Below, piece after piece: positions 43,414 through 51,895 of a DNA stretch of 64,000 nt. Made by a program: the position numbers and the translations under genes. Under the pieces are notes generated by a model that worked only from the letters and a program-made list of their open reading frames with translations, was not told the origin of the DNA and ran no database searches. The DNA comes from SCQP01 sp050747745 (GTDB lineage Bacteria > Acidobacteriota > Terriglobia > Terriglobales > SCQP01). Location: assembly GCA_050747745.1 (NCBI GenBank), contig JBOGKM010000103.1:62001-126000 (forward strand). Direction: 5' to 3'. The number at the start of each line of letters is the position of its first letter. The stretch's first letter is position 1.

Positions 43414-45189
43414 TCAAGAGTAGAGTTGCTCAATCAGGGCGCGATAGTTGGTTTCCACCGCGCGGCGGCGGACTTTGACCGTGGGCGTGAGCTCGCCGCT
43501 GGCGATGGTAAATTCCTCGCTGATCAGGGCGAATTTCTTGAGCGTTTCAAAACGCGCCAGAGTCGCGTTCACGCGCTCGAGTTCGGCCACAAACAGCGCC
43601 CGCACGCGCGCATCGCCGCAGGCGGCGGCACGGTCGCCGCAGGCGATACCGGCGGCCTCGACCGCCCCCCAGTTGGGCACCAGCAGCACGCTGGCGTAAT
43701 TGCGGCCGTCGCCCACCACCACCGCTTCGGCGATCAGTTCGCTGGCCTTGAGTTTGGACTCGATCGGTTGCGGGGCAATGAACTTGCCGCCGGAAGTCTT
43801 GAGCAGATCCTTTTTGCGATCGGTGAGAAACAAGAACCCATCCCCATCCAGGTGGCCGATATCGCCGGTGTGGAACCAGCCCTCTTCCAGCGCTGCCGCA
43901 GTTTCCTGCGGGCGATGGTAATAGCCGGAAAATACCGAGGGGCCGCGCACCAGGATCTCCCCGTCCGCGGCAACGCGCACTTCGACGTTGGCGAGCGGAC
44001 GGCCCACCGAGCCCAGGCGTCTGCCGCCGGGACGGCCGAGCGCGATCACCGGCGAGGTCTCGCTCAGTCCGTAGCCTTCATCCACCATTACTCCCAGCGC
44101 CAGCAGCAGCCGCGCCACCCCCGGCGCCAGCGCCGCACCGCCGCTGATGATTTTGTTGAGCCGGCCGCCCAGCCGGGCACGCAGCTTGGCGCCCACCAGC
44201 CCGTCCGCCACTCGCGCCCGCAGGCGCAGCCGGGCGGGTGCGCGCCGCCCCTCGAGCCGGTAGGGGATCATGGCTTCGCCAGTCCGCACCGCCCAGCGGA
44301 ACAGCGCCTGCTCCAGCCTCGATTTTTGCGCCACCTGCGCCTGCAGCGCCGAAACCACTTTCTCGAACAATCGCGGCACGCTCACCAGCGCGGTGGGGTG
44401 CAGCTCGGCCAGGTTCTCCGCGACGCGATCCAGGCTATCGGTGAAATAGACTTCCCCGCCGTGGATCATGTCCACGTAGGCCATATGGCGTTCGGTGATG
44501 TGCGAAAGCGGCAAAATGGACAGCCGCCGCTCGTGGCTCCCGTACCCAAAATCATTGGTCGAAAAATTCAGGTTGGCGCACAAGTTGCTGTGGGTGAGCA
44601 GCAGGCCTTTGGGGTCACCGGTGGTTCCGGAGGTGTAGAGCAGCGTGGCCGGCTGGTCCGGCGGAGTAGCGCGCAGGCGTGCGGCAAATGCTTCGGTTGG
44701 CTCCGGCGGCTGCTGGCGCAGCAGGCCCTCCCATTCCGGATCGGCAAAGCAACATTGCCAGCGCAGGTCGGGTAGCGATGCCGCCACGCTACGCACTTTT
44801 TCCAGTTGCGCCGCCGTAGAGACGAACACTCCCGCGGCGCCGGAGTCGCGCAAAATATAGGCTGCCTGCTCGGCGGTGAGCGTGGGGTAAATGGGAACGT
44901 CGATGATGCTGGCGGCGAGACACGCAAAATCGGCGATGAGCCACTGCGGGCTGCTCTCGGCCAGAATGGCCACACGCTCCCCCGCCCTCACGCCCAGGCG
45001 CTGGCCCAGCGCCATTTCCAGCGCGCGTACCTGGCGGAAAAATTCCGCCGAACCTGTGGCCTCCCACCTCCCGTTGCGCTTGGCTAACCGGCGCAGTTCG
45101 ATGCGTCCCTCGCCGTGCCAGAGCAGCAGTTCATTAAGCGTGCGCAAGCCCGGCGAGCGTGGCGAAGCCGCTTCCGCTGGTGCCCCCAT
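43414..45189 (-). CDS. AMP-forming long-chain acyl-CoA synthetase (FadD15-like)
   Basis: 591 aa. Adenylate-forming enzyme that activates fatty acids to acyl-CoA. Core motifs: LLYTSGTTGDPKGLLLTHSNL (phosphate loop), HITERHMAYV, ISGGAALAPGVARLLLALGVMVDEGYGLSETSPVIAL, GWFHTGDIGHLDGDGFLFLTDRKKDLLKTSGGKFIAPQPIE. The arrangement fits the FadD15/long-chain class. Phenylacetate-CoA ligase (PaaK) is shorter and differs, so this is unlikely to fill that gap. The ATG follows TACACT by 6 nt. Divergent from inositol-phosphate synthase. Confidence 0.9.
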   Translation of the reverse strand: MGAPAEAASPRSPGLRTLNELLLWHGEGRIELRRLAKRNGRWEATGSAEFFRQVRALEMALGQRLGVRAGERVAILAESSPQWLIADFACLAASIIDVPIYPTLTAEQAAYILRDSGAAGVFVSTAAQLEKVRSVAASLPDLRWQCCFADPEWEGLLRQQPPEPTEAFAARLRATPPDQPATLLYTSGTTGDPKGLLLTHSNLCANLNFSTNDFGYGSHERRLSILPLSHITERHMAYVDMIHGGEVYFTDSLDRVAENLAELHPTALVSVPRLFEKVVSALQAQVAQKSRLEQALFRWAVRTGEAMIPYRLEGRRAPARLRLRARVADGLVGAKLRARLGGRLNKIISGGAALAPGVARLLLALGVMVDEGYGLSETSPVIALGRPGGRRLGSVGRPLANVEVRVAADGEILVRGPSVFSGYYHRPQETAAALEEGWFHTGDIGHLDGDGFLFLTDRKKDLLKTSGGKFIAPQPIESKLKASELIAEAVVVGDGRNYASVLLVPNWGAVEAAGIACGDRAAACGDARVRALFVAELERVNATLARFETLKKFALISEEFTIASGELTPTVKVRRRAVETNYRALIEQLYS

Positions 45190-45195
45190 GAGTTG

Positions 45196-45230
45196 AGTGT
45201 AAACCGCGGCCCGCGCCTCCTTGCTACCAT
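45196..45230. promoter_or_regulatory. divergent TANNNT boxes between acyl-CoA ligase and ino1
   Basis: TACACT on the minus strand (45201-45196) ends 6 nt before the ligase ATG. TACCAT on the plus strand (45225-45230) ends 7 nt before the inositol-phosphate synthase GTG. Neither gene has a Shine-Dalgarno site. Both match the leaderless pattern of this genome segment. Confidence 0.4.
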
Positions 45231-45237
45231 TACTGAT

Positions 45238-46566
45238 GTGACTGCTAAAGCCTCACCTTCCATCGCACCCGCCGCCGGCACGCTGGGCGTGCTCATCCCC
45301 GGTCTGGGCGCCGTCAGCACCACCTTTATTGCCGGCGTAGAAGCCATCCGCCGCGGCTTCGCCCGTCCCATCGGCTCTTTGACCCAAATGGGCACCATCC
45401 GCCTGGGCAAGCGCACCGATAAGCGCTCGCCCCTGATTCGTGAATTTTTGCCGTTGGCGGGCCTGGACCAGCTTGTGTTTGGCGGCTGGGACATCTACAA
45501 CGACGATTGCTACCAGGCGGCACGCAACGCCAAAGTTCTCGACAAAGATCTGCTGGAGCAGGTCCAGCCGCTGCTAGCCAGCATTCAGCCCATGGCGGCG
45601 GTGTTCGACAAGAAATACGTCAAACGTCTGGATGGGCCGAACGTCAAGAAGGCCGCCAACAAGTGGGAACTGGCCGAAATGCTCCGCCAGGATATCCGCA
45701 ACTTTAAAAGCAAGAACAAATGCGACCGCCTGGTCATGATCTGGTGTGCCTCGACCGAGGCCTTTCGCGCGCCGGGCGAAGTCCACGCCACCTTGTCCGC
45801 ATTCGAAGCCGGACTCAAAACCAATCACCCCGATATCGCTCCCAGCATGATTTACGCCTATGCGGCGTTGCAGGAGGGCGTGCCCTTCGCCAATGGCGCG
45901 CCCAACCTCACCACCGACACCGGCGCTCTGATGGAGCTGTCCAAACTGCGCCAGGCGCCCATTTGCGGCAAGGACTTCAAGACCGGGCAGACGCTGATGA
46001 AGACCATCCTCGCGCCGGGCCTGAAAGCCCGCATGCTCGGTCTGAACGGTTGGTTCTCGACCAATATCCTGGGCAATCGCGATGGCGAAGTGCTCGATGA
46101 TCCGGAGTCGTTTAAAACCAAGGAAGAGTCCAAGCTTTCGGTCCTGCAGCACATACTGCAACCCGATTTGTATCCTGAACTCTATAAGGACTTCTATCAT
46201 AAGGTTCGCATCAACTATTACCCGCCGCGCGGTGATAATAAAGAAGGTTGGGACAATATAGATATTTTCGGCTGGCTCGGCTATCCGATGCAGATTAAGG
46301 TGAATTTCCTCTGCCGCGACTCTATTCTGGCCGCACCGGTGGCGCTCGATTTGGTGCTGTTGATGGACTTGGCACAGCGCACCCCATCGCTGCGCGGCAT
46401 CGGCATCCAGGAGTGGCTGTCGTTCTATTTCAAGAGCCCGATTACCCCGCCCGGCCTGTACCCCGAACACGATTTGTTCATCCAATCCATGAAGTTGAAA
46501 AACACCATGCGCCACCTCCGCGGCGAGGACATGATCACCCATCTCGGCCTCGAGTACTACGACTGA
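45238..46566 (+). CDS. ino1: inositol-3-phosphate synthase
   Basis: 442 aa from the GTG at 45238. Converts glucose-6-phosphate to 1L-myo-inositol 1-phosphate with NAD. It has the Rossmann motif GVLIPGLGAVSTTFIAGV, GGWDIYNDDCY, MIWCASTEAFR, FANGAPNLTTDTGALMEL, GKDFKTGQTLMKTILAPGLKARMLGLNGWFSTNILGNRDGEVL and NFLCRDSILAAPVALDLVLLMDLAQR. The product could serve inositol phospholipids or osmolytes. Bases about 46165-46275 are more AT-rich than the rest. The reading frame is open farther upstream, but conservation begins after 45238. Confidence 0.93.
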   Translation: MTAKASPSIAPAAGTLGVLIPGLGAVSTTFIAGVEAIRRGFARPIGSLTQMGTIRLGKRTDKRSPLIREFLPLAGLDQLVFGGWDIYNDDCYQAARNAKVLDKDLLEQVQPLLASIQPMAAVFDKKYVKRLDGPNVKKAANKWELAEMLRQDIRNFKSKNKCDRLVMIWCASTEAFRAPGEVHATLSAFEAGLKTNHPDIAPSMIYAYAALQEGVPFANGAPNLTTDTGALMELSKLRQAPICGKDFKTGQTLMKTILAPGLKARMLGLNGWFSTNILGNRDGEVLDDPESFKTKEESKLSVLQHILQPDLYPELYKDFYHKVRINYYPPRGDNKEGWDNIDIFGWLGYPMQIKVNFLCRDSILAAPVALDLVLLMDLAQRTPSLRGIGIQEWLSFYFKSPITPPGLYPEHDLFIQSMKLKNTMRHLRGEDMITHLGLEYYD

Positions 46567-46599
46567 AAGGATTCGATAGCGAGGCAGGCGAGCGAGCTC

Positions 46600-46670
46600 G
46601 CGGATGTCGCGATTGCGCAGTTCGCCCTGGGCCATGCCGATGGACTCGTCCTGAGCTTCGCTTAGGAGTT
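46600..46670. repeat. possible dispersed intergenic repeat / imperfect hairpin after ino1
   Basis: The 136-bp gap between the convergent ino1 and ICMT-like genes contains TTCGCCCTGGGCC followed by ACTCGTCCTGAGCTTCGCTTAGGAGT (46644-46669). The second part folds as an imperfect hairpin (ACTC/GAGT, CT/AG, AGC/GCT around TTC). The GTCCTGAGCTTCGC core is like dispersed repeats seen between genes of many GC-rich bacteria. Only one copy is in the window, so this is tentative. It could act as a shared terminator. Confidence 0.3.
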
Positions 46671-46702
46671 CCGCAAGGTGCCGGGCTTGACGGTGCTGCC
46701 GC

Positions 46703-47305
46703 CTACCACAGGAACGGAATGAGCGCCCAGGTGCGCCGGATATAGTCCAGGTAGGAAGTTCCGAAGTGCGCCTCCAGCGCCTTTTGCTCGACCGCGATGC
46801 GGCGCGCGTAGGCGATGAGGATGCCGGCTACGCAGCAAATCACGCTCAGCCAGTTGCGCATGGTCAGACCGATGCCCAGCATGGTGATCGTGGCGCCGCT
46901 GTAGGCGGGATTGCGAATCCAGCGGTAGGGGCCGTGCATGACGATCTGGTGATCAACCTGGATTTCCACGCGCACGCGGAAAAAGGCGCCCAGCGTGCGG
47001 ATCGCCCACAGGCGGAAGCCGGCGCCGAGCCAGGTCAACACGACGCCAGCCGCAAGCCAGCCTAGCGGCGCGTGGCCGAGGGCGCTGAAGTCGACATTGT
47101 ACATGGCGAAAAAGCCCGCCCAGATCCCGGCCCAGACCCAGAGCACGATCCAGAGAACGCTGCCACGGTCCTGGCGCTGCCCACGATGAAGCTTGCGCTC
47201 GCGCATCCAGACCCACGCTTCCACTCCGCACCAGGCGTAAAAATTCACCCAGAAAACGATGCGCTCCCCGGCGGGTGCCAGCGTCAGGCTGGAGGGTGCA
47301 ACCAT
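46703..47305 (-). CDS. isoprenylcysteine carboxyl methyltransferase (ICMT/PEMT)-like membrane protein
   Basis: 200 aa with about five hydrophobic helices (VFWVNFYAWCGVEAWVW, VLWIVLWVWAGIWAGFF, GWLAAGVVLTWLGAGFRLWAI, TITMLGIGLTMRNWLSVICCVAGILIAYA). The SAM-binding signature is MHGPYRWIRNPAYSG plus RRIAVEQKALEAHFGTSYLDY, as in ICMT and phospholipid N-methyltransferases. In bacteria such enzymes methylate unknown lipophilic acids, amines or quinones. It overlaps the unknown gene of the hppD-hmgA operon by 22 bp, so it may act on a related compound. Confidence 0.8.
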   Translation of the reverse strand: MVAPSSLTLAPAGERIVFWVNFYAWCGVEAWVWMRERKLHRGQRQDRGSVLWIVLWVWAGIWAGFFAMYNVDFSALGHAPLGWLAAGVVLTWLGAGFRLWAIRTLGAFFRVRVEIQVDHQIVMHGPYRWIRNPAYSGATITMLGIGLTMRNWLSVICCVAGILIAYARRIAVEQKALEAHFGTSYLDYIRRTWALIPFLW

Positions 47306-48120
47306 TGCAGCGGTTCCTCGAATGAGCAGGAGCCAAAGCCGGTGAAAAAACGCCGCCCGGCCGCAATCTGTTCATCGCTCCAGCGCTCCAGCTTCAAGGC
47401 CGCCGGATCCTCTTCGCCCAGGATGCGCTCGGCTTCGCCGGGACCATAACCCGCAGCGAGCGCCACCGCCCCGAGCGCCACGTTCAAGAAACCGTACATC
47501 AGACCTTGGGGTGCATCGGGTACATCGGTGAGCGGGTAGGTGCCGCGATAGGGATGGTGCAGACCGGCGGTGGCTTTGAACGAGAGGCCCAGCTCACGAG
47601 CAGCACGCAAGAAATCGAGCACGAGATCGAGCGCGGGAATGGCGTTCGCCGCCACACCTCCCGTACGGAGCTTCAGCCGCGCACCGAGGGCATGCGCAGC
47701 GGCGGCCGCGGCCGCGAATTCCGGGGAGGAAGCGCTCAGTTCGCAATAGCATTCGAGGCCCGCACTGGCCGCCACGCGCAGGCGCACGGCCTCCGCATCG
47801 GCACTTTTCGCCTCCACCGCTTCGATGCGCGCCCGGTTAAAATGATCCTGATTGAAGCGGGCGATGGCGGCCGCTTCCGCGTGTGGCTCACCGCCGGCCA
47901 CCGCCGCCAGCGGCCATACCCCGCCGCCGCTGCCGCGCGCGGCGGCAAATTCCTCCAGCCGTCCCACCGGGCAAACAAACCGGCCCAGCGCCCAGCTATC
48001 CGCGCCCTCGCGATATCTGCGGTAGTTGGCCACCGCGCCAGCCATCTCCAGTCCGGCGGGCGGAAACAGCCCGGCGTAATCAATCGCGTGTTCCAGCAGC
48101 GCATGCTGTTTAGCGGTCAT
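47284..48120 (-). CDS. conserved protein of unknown function in the homogentisate operon
   Basis: 278 aa, soluble, no signal peptide. I do not recognise the family. It begins MTAKQHALLEHAIDYAGLFPPAGLEMAGAVANYRRYREG. Later segments with conserved-looking Gly/Pro/His patterns are LKATAGLHHPYRGTYPLTDVP (as FKATAGLHHPYRGTY), GLMYGFLNVALGAVALAAGYGP and LRTGGVAANAIPALDLVLDFL. The alternation of hydrophobic strands and helices suggests an alpha/beta, perhaps TIM-barrel, fold. It overlaps hmgA by 4 bp and the ICMT-like gene by 22 bp. maiA and fahA, the next pathway genes, are absent, so an enzymatic role after homogentisate cleavage is conceivable. Confidence 0.6.
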   Translation of the reverse strand: MTAKQHALLEHAIDYAGLFPPAGLEMAGAVANYRRYREGADSWALGRFVCPVGRLEEFAAARGSGGGVWPLAAVAGGEPHAEAAAIARFNQDHFNRARIEAVEAKSADAEAVRLRVAASAGLECYCELSASSPEFAAAAAAAHALGARLKLRTGGVAANAIPALDLVLDFLRAARELGLSFKATAGLHHPYRGTYPLTDVPDAPQGLMYGFLNVALGAVALAAGYGPGEAERILGEEDPAALKLERWSDEQIAAGRRFFTGFGSCSFEEPLQWLHPPA

Positions 48121-49301
48121 AGGCCGCCGGTGAGCGGGTGCGCGCCGCTGTCTTCGACCCAGGATCGGTAGTAGGACGGGTCCTCGATGGCCAGAGCCGG
48201 TAGGGCGACCTGCAGCGGGCGGAAGGTGTCCATCATCACTGCCAGTTCGCTGGTCTTCGGCTTGCCCAGCGATTCCTCGGTGCGGCCCGGGTGCGGGCCA
48301 TGGGGTATGCCATCGGGATGAAGGGTGATGGAACCGTATTCAATGCCCTTGCGGCTCATGAACTCGGAGTTGGCATAATACAGTACCTCATCCGACATGA
48401 CGTTGGAGTGGTTGTAAGGAGCAGGCACGCCCTGGGCATCGAAATCGAACGGACGCGGACAGAACGAGCAGACCACAAAACCGTCGCCCTCGAAGGTCTG
48501 GTGAATCGGCGGAGGCAGATGGAAGCGGCCCACGCGCGGCTCAAAATCCGCGATGTTGAAGGCGAACGGATAGTAGTAACCGTCCCAGCCGACCACGTCG
48601 AAGGGATGGTGATCGAGCACTACCTCCTGCACCAGCGGGCCTTTTTTGATCACCAGCGTGAACTCGCCTTGCTCATCGTGCACCGGCAACTCCTGTGGCG
48701 GGCGAAAATCGCGCTCGCAGTACGGCGCTGATTCCAGCAGTTGTCCGAACTCGTTGCGGTAGCGGCGGGGCGTGCGGATATAGCCGGCGCTTTCGATCAC
48801 CAGGCAGCGCAACTCTCCGTTGAAAACGAAGCGGTGCAGGATGCCGCGCGGAATGACCACATAATCTCCGCGGCGCACCGGGATGGTGCCCATCAACGAT
48901 TCCAGCCTGCCTTCGCCCTCGCTCAGGTAGACCAGCTCGTCCGCCGAGGCGTTGCGGTAAAAAAACGAATCCGGCCGGGTGGCGCGCACAAAGCTCATCG
49001 CCACATCCTGGTTGAACAGCAGCGGCTCCCGGTCCAGCGATGGACTGGCCACCACCGCCAGTTGCGCGGTTTTGAAGTGGCGATGGCGGAAGGTGGATTC
49101 GTGATCGGCTTCCAGCGGCAGCTCCCGCAGGGCGCGAATGGCAGTGACCCGCGTAGGCGCGTGCAGATGGTAAAGCAGCGAGGAAGGGCCGGTAAAGCCG
49201 TGATTACCCACCAGCTCTTCCGGATGCAGCGCGCCATTGGGCTGGCGGAAAATACTGTGGCGCTTGGCAGGCAGCTTGCCTAAACGGTGATAGACCGGCA
49301 T
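48117..49301 (-). CDS. hmgA: homogentisate 1,2-dioxygenase
   Basis: 394 aa, shorter than the 430-440 aa eukaryotic/proteobacterial form. Opens the homogentisate ring to maleylacetoacetate with Fe2+ and O2. Cupin segments: ELVYLSEGEGRLESLMGTIPVRRGDYVVIPRGILHRFVF, VIESAGYI, PFDVVGWDGYYYPFAFNIADFEP and PYNHSNVMSDEVLYYANSEFMSRKG. HPDGIPHGPHPG follows, holding the last His ligand. At the usual Glu ligand position (HRNCMSE in the human enzyme) this protein has HSNVMSDE. It lies 24 bp after hppD and overlaps the unknown gene by 4 bp. Confidence 0.92.
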   Translation of the reverse strand: MPVYHRLGKLPAKRHSIFRQPNGALHPEELVGNHGFTGPSSLLYHLHAPTRVTAIRALRELPLEADHESTFRHRHFKTAQLAVVASPSLDREPLLFNQDVAMSFVRATRPDSFFYRNASADELVYLSEGEGRLESLMGTIPVRRGDYVVIPRGILHRFVFNGELRCLVIESAGYIRTPRRYRNEFGQLLESAPYCERDFRPPQELPVHDEQGEFTLVIKKGPLVQEVVLDHHPFDVVGWDGYYYPFAFNIADFEPRVGRFHLPPPIHQTFEGDGFVVCSFCPRPFDFDAQGVPAPYNHSNVMSDEVLYYANSEFMSRKGIEYGSITLHPDGIPHGPHPGRTEESLGKPKTSELAVMMDTFRPLQVALPALAIEDPSYYRSWVEDSGAHPLTGGL

Positions 49302-49325
49302 GGCGTTCCCTTGACTAGATCCTGC

Positions 49326-50414
49326 CTACAGATTGCCGCGCACCGCCTGCTCGCGTTCAATGGCCTCGAACAATGCGCGGAAATTGCCCTTGCCAAACCC
49401 GCGGCTGCCGTGGCGCTCGATGATCTCGAAAAACAGCGTGGGCCGGTCCTCGACCGGCTTGGAGAAGATCTGCAACAGGTAGCCGTCCTGATCCCGGTCC
49501 GCGAGAACGCCCAGTGTTTCCAGTTCCTTCAGGGATTCGTCAATCTGGCCCACGCGACTGGGCAGCAGCTCGTAATAGGTGTCGGGCACCCGCAGGAACT
49601 CGACGCCGTCGCGCTGCAGCGCGCTGACGGTGGACACGATATCTTTGGTCTGCAGCGCGATGTGCTGCACGCCAGGTCCTCCATAGGATTCCAGGTACTC
49701 GTCGATCTGGCTTTTCTTGCGGCCGGGCGCGGGCTCGTTAATGGGAAATTTGATGGACTCGGAATCATCCGCCATCACGACGCTCATCAGCGCGCTGTAT
49801 TCAGTCGAAATATCCTTGTCATCAAAACTGAGGAAGCGCTTGAAGCCCAGCACGTTGCTGTACCAGTCGGCCCATTGGTTCATCTCGCCCAGGCCGACGT
49901 TGCCGACCACGTGGTCCACGCGCAGAATGCCCTTGTCCGGCGCTTGGATGTCCGCGCGCTTGTAGCCCGGAAGAAATGGTCCCGAGTAGCCATTGCGCGA
50001 AATGAACGAGTGCAGCGTCTCGCCGTAGGTGTGAATGGCGGCGTGCCGCACCACGCCAACTGGGTCTTCCCAGTCGTGCGGCTGGATCGCCGGTTGCGCG
50101 CCGCGCGCCACGGCGGCGGCAAAGGCGGAGTCAGCATCATCCACTTCGAACGCCACATCATGGACGCCGTCGCCATGCTGGCGAATGTGCTCGGCTGCGG
50201 GCGAGTTCGGCGTGAGCGGAGTGGTAAACAAGAAGCGCGCCCTTCCCTGCTCAAGGACATAGCCGGTGTGCAGGCGATTGCCGGTCTCCAGGCCGGTGTA
50301 AGCGGTTTGGGAGAAGCCGAAGGCGTTGCGATAAAAAAACGAGGCTTGCTTGGCGTTGCCGACCCAAAACTCGATGTGGTGAATGCGCTTCAGTTTCAGT
50401 GGGTTATCCGGCAT
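49326..50414 (-). CDS. hppD: 4-hydroxyphenylpyruvate dioxygenase
   Basis: 362 aa. Converts 4-hydroxyphenylpyruvate to homogentisate. Two vicinal-oxygen-chelate domains: HHIEFWVGNAKQASFFYRNAFGF and GVHDVAFEVDDAD (N-terminal), then VDHVVGNVGLGEMNQWADWYSNVLGF, GVQHIALQTKDIVSTVSALQ and LFFEIIERHGSRGFGKGNFRALFEAIEREQ (C-terminal, with the two His and one Glu Fe ligands). GGAAGGAG lies 6 nt before the ATG, so this operon uses a normal Shine-Dalgarno site. First gene of hppD-hmgA-unknown-ICMT. Confidence 0.96.
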   Translation of the reverse strand: MPDNPLKLKRIHHIEFWVGNAKQASFFYRNAFGFSQTAYTGLETGNRLHTGYVLEQGRARFLFTTPLTPNSPAAEHIRQHGDGVHDVAFEVDDADSAFAAAVARGAQPAIQPHDWEDPVGVVRHAAIHTYGETLHSFISRNGYSGPFLPGYKRADIQAPDKGILRVDHVVGNVGLGEMNQWADWYSNVLGFKRFLSFDDKDISTEYSALMSVVMADDSESIKFPINEPAPGRKKSQIDEYLESYGGPGVQHIALQTKDIVSTVSALQRDGVEFLRVPDTYYELLPSRVGQIDESLKELETLGVLADRDQDGYLLQIFSKPVEDRPTLFFEIIERHGSRGFGKGNFRALFEAIEREQAVRGNL

Positions 50415-50538
50415 GGGGCGCTCCTTCCACCCCTTATTTAATCACAGGCGGCAACCGGCGGCAGCCGAGCGCATGCAACAAACCGCAGGCTTCCACGCTT
50501 CTCTTACGGTCATTGGTCAGAAAGCGACGGGAGCAGCT

Positions 50539-51879
50539 ATGAGCAGACATTTCAGCCGCACGGGACGCGCCGCGCTGGCGGTGATCCTGGTAAGCGCCAC
50601 TTGCAGCATGGTCGCCCAGGCGCAATCGGATACGACCTTGGACGAGCAGCGCATCAACAATGCCATCCAAATCTTTCGCAGCGTCGCCAGCGGGCCGGGC
50701 CGGCAAATTCCGGTAAGCATTCTCAAGTCGGGTCAGTGCGTGATGATCATTCCCAGCTATAAGACGCTGGCGTTCGGCATCGGCGGTGCTTACGGCAAAG
50801 GCATCGCCATGTGCCGCCTACAGGGGCCAACGGCAAACTCGACGGCGTTGCCGCCGGCGACGGCGCCCAAGCCGGGCGCCACGCCCCTGCGCGGCTGGAG
50901 CGGGCCGATTTTCGTCACCATGGGCGGCGCCAGCCTGGGACCGCAAATCGGGATCCAATCGGCGGATCTGATCCTGGTATTCCAACACCGCGCCGGCCTG
51001 GAAAGCATGCTCAACAATAAGTTGCGGCTGGGGGTTTCGGCCTCGGCGGCAGCCGGCCCGATCGGACGCAGCGTGCATGCCTCTACCGACGCCACCATGC
51101 GCGCCGAGGTGGTCGCCTACGCGCGCAGTCGCGGCTTGTTCGCCGGCGTGAACATCAACGGTGCTGTCGTGCAAACCGATGAAACCGGCAATCGCGCCAT
51201 GTACCCGCACCAATACTGGCAGGACGTGCTCGACGGCACGATTCGTCCGACCGCGGCCGCCGGCCCCTTGGTGGCGGAGCTCGACCATTCGCCGCTCACC
51301 AATCCGGCGCTGCGGCCGCCCACCGCCGGGGCCGTGCCCGCGGCAAGGATGGGCGAGCAGAGCACCATGACCATGGGACCGGGACTGATGTCGCCGCTGC
51401 CGTTCAGCGTCGGCTTCGGCTATGAGCACATTTCCAGCCCCATTGGCCTGGATGGGTGGGATCTGCGAGCCGGCGTGCGGCCGCTGCCGCGTCGTGCGGC
51501 GGGTTTGAGCCTGGTGGCTGATGTCGGCCGCGCTTCCGGTTCGCAATCCTTGTCCCTGCTGGTCGGCTCGGCCTCGGCCAAGAGCACGGAATGGACCCTA
51601 ATGTTCGGGCCGGAATTTGACATGCCTCATCGTATTTTCGATCCGTACGCCGACGCCCTGTTTGGCTTTGGCCACCTGAGCACGCAAACCGCCTCGGTGA
51701 ATGCCAGCGGTTCCTCGGGCTATTCCAGCTTCGCCTGGCAAGTGGGTGCCGGGCTGAAACTGAATGTCACGCGTTGGGCTTCGATCCGGCTGATTGAGGT
51801 GGATTTGGTCCACACCGCCTTCGCAGCCTCCGGCAGCAGTCATGCGCGGGTTGTCATCGGCGGCACTATCCACTTCTGA
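50539..51879 (+). CDS. exported SYLF (Ysc84-type) domain protein with C-terminal outer-membrane barrel-like domain
   Basis: 446 aa from the ATG at 50539, with GGGAG 6 nt upstream and a signal peptide (AALAVILVSATCSMVAQAQ, ending near residue 30). Residues about 40-235 match the SYLF lipid-binding fold: NAIQIFRSVA, SGQCVMIIPSYKTLAFGIGGAYGKGIAMCR, GWSGPIFVTMGGASLGPQIGIQSADLILVF, LRLGVSASAAAGPIGR and YARSRGLFAGVNINGAVVQTDE. After a Pro/Ala linker (about 265-290), residues 290-446 alternate polar and hydrophobic residues as beta strands. The chain ends VVIGGTIHF, with the terminal Phe typical of outer-membrane barrels. This two-part design is unusual. Confidence 0.75.
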   Translation: MSRHFSRTGRAALAVILVSATCSMVAQAQSDTTLDEQRINNAIQIFRSVASGPGRQIPVSILKSGQCVMIIPSYKTLAFGIGGAYGKGIAMCRLQGPTANSTALPPATAPKPGATPLRGWSGPIFVTMGGASLGPQIGIQSADLILVFQHRAGLESMLNNKLRLGVSASAAAGPIGRSVHASTDATMRAEVVAYARSRGLFAGVNINGAVVQTDETGNRAMYPHQYWQDVLDGTIRPTAAAGPLVAELDHSPLTNPALRPPTAGAVPAARMGEQSTMTMGPGLMSPLPFSVGFGYEHISSPIGLDGWDLRAGVRPLPRRAAGLSLVADVGRASGSQSLSLLVGSASAKSTEWTLMFGPEFDMPHRIFDPYADALFGFGHLSTQTASVNASGSSGYSSFAWQVGAGLKLNVTRWASIRLIEVDLVHTAFAASGSSHARVVIGGTIHF

Positions 51880-51895
51880 GCTCCGCCCATACTGG

